Source: Xenorhabdus eapokensis (lineage in GTDB: Bacteria > Pseudomonadota > Gammaproteobacteria > Enterobacterales > Enterobacteriaceae). From it: 64,000 bases of DNA. Shown here in pieces: positions 59,711-64,000 of this stretch. Position 1 is the first letter of the stretch; the number at the start of each line of letters is the position of its first letter. A model generated the notes under the pieces. That model was not told the DNA's origin and did not search any database. It saw only the letters and a program-made list of their open reading frames with translations. The DNA is taken from the NCBI RefSeq assembly GCF_001908105.1, contig NZ_MKGQ01000010.1, positions 17,566-81,565 of the forward strand. Reading direction: 5' to 3'. A program made the translations under genes and the position numbers.

Positions 59711-61417
59711 ATGTTGTGGGAAAGATTACATCGCTGGATGCCAGGCTTGAGAAATATTTATCATTATCGTAGAGAATATTTCAGTCATGATATGCGATCG
59801 GGTCTCTCTGTTGCCGCAGTAGCGCTGCCCGTTGCAATTGCTTATGCTGAATTAATGGGAATTAGCGCCATTATTGGTTTATATGCCTGTATTTTACCGA
59901 TGCTTGCCTATGCACTGTTCGGTACTTCGCGGCAGTTGATTGTTGGGCCAGATGCTGCAACTTGTGCTGTTATTGCTGCTGCTGTTACACCGCTGGCATT
60001 GGGGAATGAGCATGTTCGTTGGCAACTTGCCATAGTGATGACGTTCATGACAGGATTTTGGTGTATTTTGGCTAGCCATTTTCGGCTGGGCGCCTTTGCT
60101 GATTTTATATCTCGTCCCATTTTGAAAGGCTTTATTAACGGCGTTGCGATTACCATTATGGCTGATCAGTTGGCTAAAGTTTTTGGGCTGTCTGGGTTAC
60201 CTGTGGAATTGATTGAACGATTGATTGCACTTCCCCGTAAATTATTAGAATCTCACTGGCCGACGGTAGGGATGTCAGTAATGACGCTGCTGGTACTGCT
60301 TAGTGTACATTTCTTCCGTCCGAGTTGGCCTGCGCCACTGGTGGCAATGGTGATATCGACTTATATCAGTTGGCAATTTGAACTCAGCCAATTTGGTATT
60401 CAGATTGTGGGTAGTATGGGGAGCGGTTTGCCTATTGTTCCTGTACCCGAATTTGAACCCGGTATCATACGTGATTTAGTTGTTCCTTCCATTAACTTGG
60501 CGCTGATCAGTTTCGTCAGTTTTATGATGACGGCTCGTAGTTTTGCCAGTAAAAATGGCTATCAAGTCGATGTAGATCTAGAACTTAGGGCATTGGGGAT
60601 CGCCAATATTGCTTCGTCATTATCACAAGGTTTTGCTGTTAGTGCTGCCGGTAGTCGTACTGCGGTTAATGATGCGCTTGGTGGTAAAACGCAAATAGTG
60701 TCGGTTATAGCGGCTTGTGCCATCTTGCTGGTATTGCTGTTTATGACAGAATTTCTGGTGTATATCCCGCTGTCATCGCTGGGTATTGTTTTAATCTTTT
60801 CCACCTGGTCTTTATTGAGTTTAAAAAATCTTTGGTCTTATCGAAAACGTAATCGCCAGGCTTTTACTCTGTCAATTTTTACGTTAATCGCCGTTTTGCT
60901 GGTGGGAGTGATCGATGGTATCGGTTTTGCTGTTTTATTGGGATTATTGCAATTTTTGCGGATAGTTTTTCGGCCTTCGGATCAGTTGCTGGGTGTGAAT
61001 GACCAAGGTATGGTTCGTTCTATCCATAAGCATAATGATATCAAACCTTTTGATGGTATTATGATGTACCGCTTTAACTCTCCTCTCACCTATTTTAACG
61101 TCGGATATTTCAAAAAACGGGTCTTACAGCATGTGAACAGTGCTGCAAATATGCCTGTGTGGTTAGTGGTCGATGCGACGGTCAGTTTTACCTACGATGA
61201 TGTCAGTGTTTTTGCCGTATTGGATGAGTTAATCACAGAATTAAAAGAACAAGGTGTGACATTAGTCTTGGCAGGGCGCAGAACAGAGCTGAATCGCTGG
61301 ATTAAACAGAACAAACTGAGTCGCAGCGATGAAGATTTGATCGTTGTGCCGGATCTCTATTTTGCTATTCGTTTAATCCAAAGTAAGCAGCAAGTAGAGG
61401 AAAAGCAGGAAAAGTAA
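59711..61417 (+). CDS. SulP-family anion transporter with C-terminal STAS domain
   Basis: The 568-residue protein has about 12-14 membrane helices. SVAAVALPVAIAYAELMGIS, LYACILPMLAYALFGTSRQLIVGPDA and ISFVSFMMTARSFASKNGYQVDVD...ELRALGIANI are SulP signatures. A STAS domain covers about 455-560 (VWLVVDATVSFTYDDVSV). Substrates in the family include sulfate, bicarbonate and C4-dicarboxylates (DauA/YchM), so the substrate is left open. AAAGGATATAAAAGCT precedes the ATG. It is a monocistronic plus-strand insertion between yciC and yciB, which are adjacent in E. coli. Confidence 0.88.
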   Translation: MLWERLHRWMPGLRNIYHYRREYFSHDMRSGLSVAAVALPVAIAYAELMGISAIIGLYACILPMLAYALFGTSRQLIVGPDAATCAVIAAAVTPLALGNEHVRWQLAIVMTFMTGFWCILASHFRLGAFADFISRPILKGFINGVAITIMADQLAKVFGLSGLPVELIERLIALPRKLLESHWPTVGMSVMTLLVLLSVHFFRPSWPAPLVAMVISTYISWQFELSQFGIQIVGSMGSGLPIVPVPEFEPGIIRDLVVPSINLALISFVSFMMTARSFASKNGYQVDVDLELRALGIANIASSLSQGFAVSAAGSRTAVNDALGGKTQIVSVIAACAILLVLLFMTEFLVYIPLSSLGIVLIFSTWSLLSLKNLWSYRKRNRQAFTLSIFTLIAVLLVGVIDGIGFAVLLGLLQFLRIVFRPSDQLLGVNDQGMVRSIHKHNDIKPFDGIMMYRFNSPLTYFNVGYFKKRVLQHVNSAANMPVWLVVDATVSFTYDDVSVFAVLDELITELKEQGVTLVLAGRRTELNRWIKQNKLSRSDEDLIVVPDLYFAIRLIQSKQQVEEKQEK

Positions 61418-61436
61418 CTGTGTTTCATTTCCCGCC

Positions 61437-61475
61437 AGTTCACCTCGCTGCATTACAGTGAGGTGAACTCTTTTA
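61437..61475 (+). terminator. Terminator of the SulP gene
   Basis: A perfect ten-pair stem AGTTCACCTC / GAGGTGAACT with a 13-base loop is followed by CTTTTAAC, 20 bases after the stop. It may also serve the convergent yciC. Confidence 0.72.
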
Positions 61476-61497
61476 ACTACTGATTATTAAGTGATTA

Positions 61498-62253
61498 TTA
61501 GATACCGTTTATGGTTTTATTTTGTGGTCTGACCAACATATACAAGCGGAATAGGTAAATCAGTAACAGGGATGATAAGAAATTATCCAGCACTGATAGC
61601 AGAATATCGGGCATTTTTGTCAATACAAGAGCCAGGACTAACTTGGCGACAAGCCATAACAGTATCGCTGGGATCAACAAGCGCATATGACCAAATGCCA
61701 ACTTCCAACTATTTTGCATAGCTGCAAAAACACTTTTGCCTTTTTCAAACAAGAAAATAGGGGCCAGCGAGAACGCAATAGAAAACAGTACACCTGGCAA
61801 GATCATTAAAGCGTAGCCGATTTGAACCAACAGGGTACAGATAAACATTAGCAAGAACATATTAGGTAATCGTGTTATTGATAATGTACTGGCATGAATA
61901 GCATTCGCTTTTTGACCGTTAGAGATGGCATTAATGAGTACCAGCGTACTGGCTGTTAATAGGGTATTACCAAATATATTGGTAAATAAAACTCCAAACA
62001 TTGTGCGCATTAACATGAACTGCTCATCTGGTGTTAATTGCATCACGAAACGTTGGATCCCGGTATTGCCTGACTCTTTGACTATATTTTGCAATTCAGC
62101 TAATAAATTGAGCTGTTCATCATTCGGCATAAGTAAATGCCCCAGCAGTGTTGTCACCAACGCGGCCAAGACAGAGAGGATGACAATATTCAACCATTGA
62201 TTCTTCAAAAAGTTGATGCTGTCACGATACAGGGTATTTGCCGTGATGGGCAT
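61498..62253 (-). CDS. yciC: YciC, UPF0259 inner-membrane protein
   Basis: This membrane protein has 251 residues (E. coli 247) and about six helices. MPITANTLYRDSINFLKNQW resembles the family start, and LLIYLFRLYMLVRPQ is the conserved end. Its function is unknown. ATG at 62253 has AGGAG eight bases upstream; the frame runs back to 62424, but those 57 residues have no counterpart and no ribosome binding site. It is separated from yciB/yciA by the inserted SulP gene. Confidence 0.92.
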   Translation of the reverse strand: MPITANTLYRDSINFLKNQWLNIVILSVLAALVTTLLGHLLMPNDEQLNLLAELQNIVKESGNTGIQRFVMQLTPDEQFMLMRTMFGVLFTNIFGNTLLTASTLVLINAISNGQKANAIHASTLSITRLPNMFLLMFICTLLVQIGYALMILPGVLFSIAFSLAPIFLFEKGKSVFAAMQNSWKLAFGHMRLLIPAILLWLVAKLVLALVLTKMPDILLSVLDNFLSSLLLIYLFRLYMLVRPQNKTINGI

Positions 62254-62730
62254 GAAAGTGGCTCCTATCAAATAAAACAACAATAGGACACAATTGTACC
62301 TTGTTGGGAGGATTATTGGATACCTAAGATTTACTCCAGTGCTTGATCCTGTATCTTGAGGCTGTGGGGGTAAGCATTTTTCTTTGCCAAGCCCCTTCAT
62401 GGTAGATTTTATAAAAATGATCATGTCATTAACTTTGTGTTAATAAATTTATGAGAAACTGGAATATTAAATAAAGGCTCTTAATATATTATTATTTATT
62501 GTTATTCATTCAAAAGTTGACTTAAGGATATAAATCATGGGTGGGATTAAAATTAATACACAGAGAATCTTGATTTGGATCAATTTAAAATATCCAATAA
62601 ATGAAATAATAAAACAGTAAATACTTTACTTCGCCAAAAATATTTAAAATATGTGATCTGTCTTAGATCACAATAGTAAACAAACGGGTATATTTCGGAC
62701 TGTTTTAAAACCACATAAATGGGATGGATA
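62254..62730. other. Divergent yciC/ompW control region
   Basis: The 477 bases have no supported gene. The left half is the non-conserved upstream part of the yciC frame; the right half is AT-rich and contains the ompW control palindrome at 62652-62672. Confidence 0.5.
62652..62672. promoter_or_regulatory. 21-base perfect palindrome upstream of ompW
   Basis: TGTGATCT-GTCTT-AGATCACA is an exact eight-base inverted repeat with a five-base spacer, 58 bases before the ompW ATG. The half-sites are those of CRP, but CRP needs TGTGA and TCACA six bases apart; here they are eleven apart. It may bind a different dimeric regulator. E. coli ompW is controlled by FNR and other oxygen/stress regulators. 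Confidence 0.5.
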
Positions 62731-63372
62731 ATGAAGAAGATTTCTGCGCTTGTATTGGCTGCTGCTACGTTAGCCCCGTCATTGACTTTTGCCCATGAAG
62801 CAGGTGATTTCCTGTTTCGTACAGGTACAGCAACGGTAAGGCCGCATGCGGGTTCTGATAATGTATTAGGATTGGGATCTTTTGGTGTCAATAATAATAC
62901 TCAGTTGGGTTTAACTTTTGGTTACATGATTACTGATAATATTGGTATCGAGTTATTGGCAGCAACACCATTTCAGCATAAAGTCAGTTTACCGAAAGCG
63001 GGTGAAATCGCTGAAGTTAAACATTTACCACCAACGCTAATGGCACAATATTATTTTGGCTCTTCAGAAAATGAATTTCGTCCTTATGTTGGAATTGGTG
63101 TTAACTACACTACATTCTTTAGCGAAAAATTTACTAATAATGAAACTGTAAAGAGCGCTAAATTAAATAGCCTGGATCTGAAAGATTCTTGGGGTATCGC
63201 TGGGCAGGTTGGCCTGGATTATCAACTGAACAAAAACTGGATGCTGAATACTTCGCTTTGGTGGATGAATATTGAAACTGATGTGAAATTCAAAGTGGGT
63301 GATGCAGATCAAAAATATAAAACTCGTCTTGATCCGTGGGTCTTTATGTTCGGTGTTGGTTATAGTTTCTAA
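62731..63372 (+). CDS. ompW: OmpW, small outer-membrane beta-barrel protein
   Basis: OmpW is an eight-strand barrel with a hydrophobic channel. The 213-residue precursor has a signal peptide cut near TFA-HEAGDF. It then has GDFLFRTGTATVRPHAGSD, GLTFGYMITDNIGIELLAATPF, the family-specific KHLPPTLMAQYYFG, RPYVGIGVNYTTFF and the terminal aromatic GVGYSF needed for barrel assembly. ATG at 62731 has GGGATGG upstream. Proximity to trpA matches the E. coli trp-yciGFE-ompW region without the yciEFG genes. Confidence 0.95.
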   Translation: MKKISALVLAAATLAPSLTFAHEAGDFLFRTGTATVRPHAGSDNVLGLGSFGVNNNTQLGLTFGYMITDNIGIELLAATPFQHKVSLPKAGEIAEVKHLPPTLMAQYYFGSSENEFRPYVGIGVNYTTFFSEKFTNNETVKSAKLNSLDLKDSWGIAGQVGLDYQLNKNWMLNTSLWWMNIETDVKFKVGDADQKYKTRLDPWVFMFGVGYSF

Positions 63373-63414
63373 CTAAAGCTACGTGTTTGTTTGACTTTGA
63401 CATAAGAGAGAACC

Positions 63415-63440
63415 AATGGGGCGTAATTGCCCCATTTTTT
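63415..63440. terminator. Terminator between ompW and trpA
   Basis: A perfect eight-pair stem AATGGGGC / GCCCCATT with a six-base loop is followed by six T residues on the plus strand and lies between the convergent genes. It ends ompW and probably also the trp operon. Confidence 0.88.
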
Positions 63441-63450
63441 GATAGCGTGC

Positions 63451-64000
63451 TTATAACTGTGTCGCGTTTTTCATGGCACGAACGAAATTTATTAATTTTT
63501 CCAGCATGATTTTGGGGTGATGCAAGTTATCTTCAATGATTTTTACAATGGCTGAACCCGAAATTGCCCCCGCCGCCCCGCCATTGAGAGCGCTCATCAC
63601 CTGTTCTGGTTCTGAAATGCCAAAACCTTGTAGAGCAGGGGCTGCATGATATTCTTTGAGCTTGTTGACAATATGATTAAGTGGCTGTGTAGCGCGATTT
63701 TCACTACCCGTTACTCCCGCTCTTGATAGCAGATAGGTATATCCCCGTCCAAATGAGGCAATTTCACGTAGTAAATCATCATCTGCATTAGGGGGGCAAA
63801 TAAAGATCGGGGCAATATTATGCTTGATGGCGACTGAACGGAAAGGCGATGATTCGGATAATGGCACATCAGCGACAAGTACGGAATCGACACCCGCATT
63901 TTTGCAGCGATGGTAAAACTCATCAATTCCATTGTGAAAGACGAGATTAGCGTAAACCAACAGGCCAATGGGGATATCAGGGTGTTTAGCCCGAATTTTA
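63451..64000 (-). CDS. trpA: TrpA, tryptophan synthase alpha chain (5' part outside window)
   Basis: TrpA cleaves indole-3-glycerol phosphate to indole, which passes to TrpB. The C-terminal 183 codons are present and the frame stays open to the right edge ([19 protein letters not shown]). The true start is therefore beyond the window, and the TTG at 63960 is only an internal leucine. [37 protein letters not shown] and FGISEPEQV with [10 protein letters not shown] are TrpA landmarks, the last holding the phosphate-binding loop. It would be the last gene of the trp operon. Confidence 0.96.
   Translation of the reverse strand, partial: KIRAKHPDIPIGLLVYANLVFHNGIDEFYHRCKNAGVDSVLVADVPLSESSPFRSVAIKHNIAPIFICPPNADDDLLREIASFGRGYTYLLSRAGVTGSENRATQPLNHIVNKLKEYHAAPALQGFGISEPEQVMSALNGGAAGAISGSAIVKIIEDNLHHPKIMLEKLINFVRAMKNATQL

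Noticed and set aside
62320..62400. CTGTATCTTGAGG near 62351, similar to the IS50-like end
   Set aside because: It agrees only over the first ten or so bases with a mismatch and then diverges; not enough to call an IS end.

Overview
The window reads as chromosome of an enteric gammaproteobacterium of the Morganellaceae. Photorhabdus is the best guess, with Xenorhabdus close behind. The reasons are near-E. coli-like housekeeping proteins (FadR, GapA, AdhE, DsbB, Tdk, YciA), a gene order that follows the E. coli nhaB-fadR / dadAX / gapA-yeaD / selD-topB / purU-ychJ / galU-hns-tdk-adhE-opp-cls-tonB-yciABC-ompW-trpA backbone in pieces, and rather AT-rich DNA (judged by eye, not computed). The assignment is inference; no search was run.

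Left end (1-14 kb): a yersiniabactin-type siderophore locus. A minus-strand operon reads TonB-dependent receptor (FyuA/Psn type), MFS protein (YbtX type), two half-size ABC exporters/importers (YbtP and YbtQ type) and an HMWP2/Irp2-type NRPS with a cysteine-like specificity code. A divergent AraC-type regulator (YbtA type) lies beyond a control region with a strong Fur box. The NRPS is cut off inside its second cyclization domain by an IS5-family element whose transposase tail fills the first 107 bases, so the pathway may be broken here.

14-15.3 kb is a small accessory patch: a GhoS/DUF2622-like protein, a 27-residue membrane peptide with a good ribosome binding site, and a solo end that resembles the IS50 (Tn5) inside end.

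15.3-34 kb is core: dsbB, nhaB, fadR, dadAX, yeaD, gapA, msrB, yeaC, pncA, ansA, sppA, ydjA, topB, xthA. selD is a clear pseudogene with an internal out-of-frame deletion of about 170 codons. An orphan LysR regulator sits in AT-rich DNA next to tRNA-Tyr and purU.

34-55 kb: purU, ychJ, then galU-ugd-UDP-glucuronate epimerase as a nucleotide-sugar cluster, hns, tdk, adhE, and an opp operon with two tandem oppA genes, then yciU, cls and yciY. rssA/rssB, ychE, kch and yciI, which occupy these junctions in E. coli, are absent.

55-64 kb: tonB with a Fur-box candidate, then an accessory insertion before yciA. The insertion holds a short RBS-equipped leader-like ORF flanked by alternative hairpins and an AT-rich two-gene cassette (an unrecognised 356-aa soluble protein and a 168-aa four-helix membrane protein), the best candidate here for an undescribed system. 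Next come yciA, yciB, an inserted SulP transporter, yciC, ompW and the 3' part of trpA, which runs off the window.
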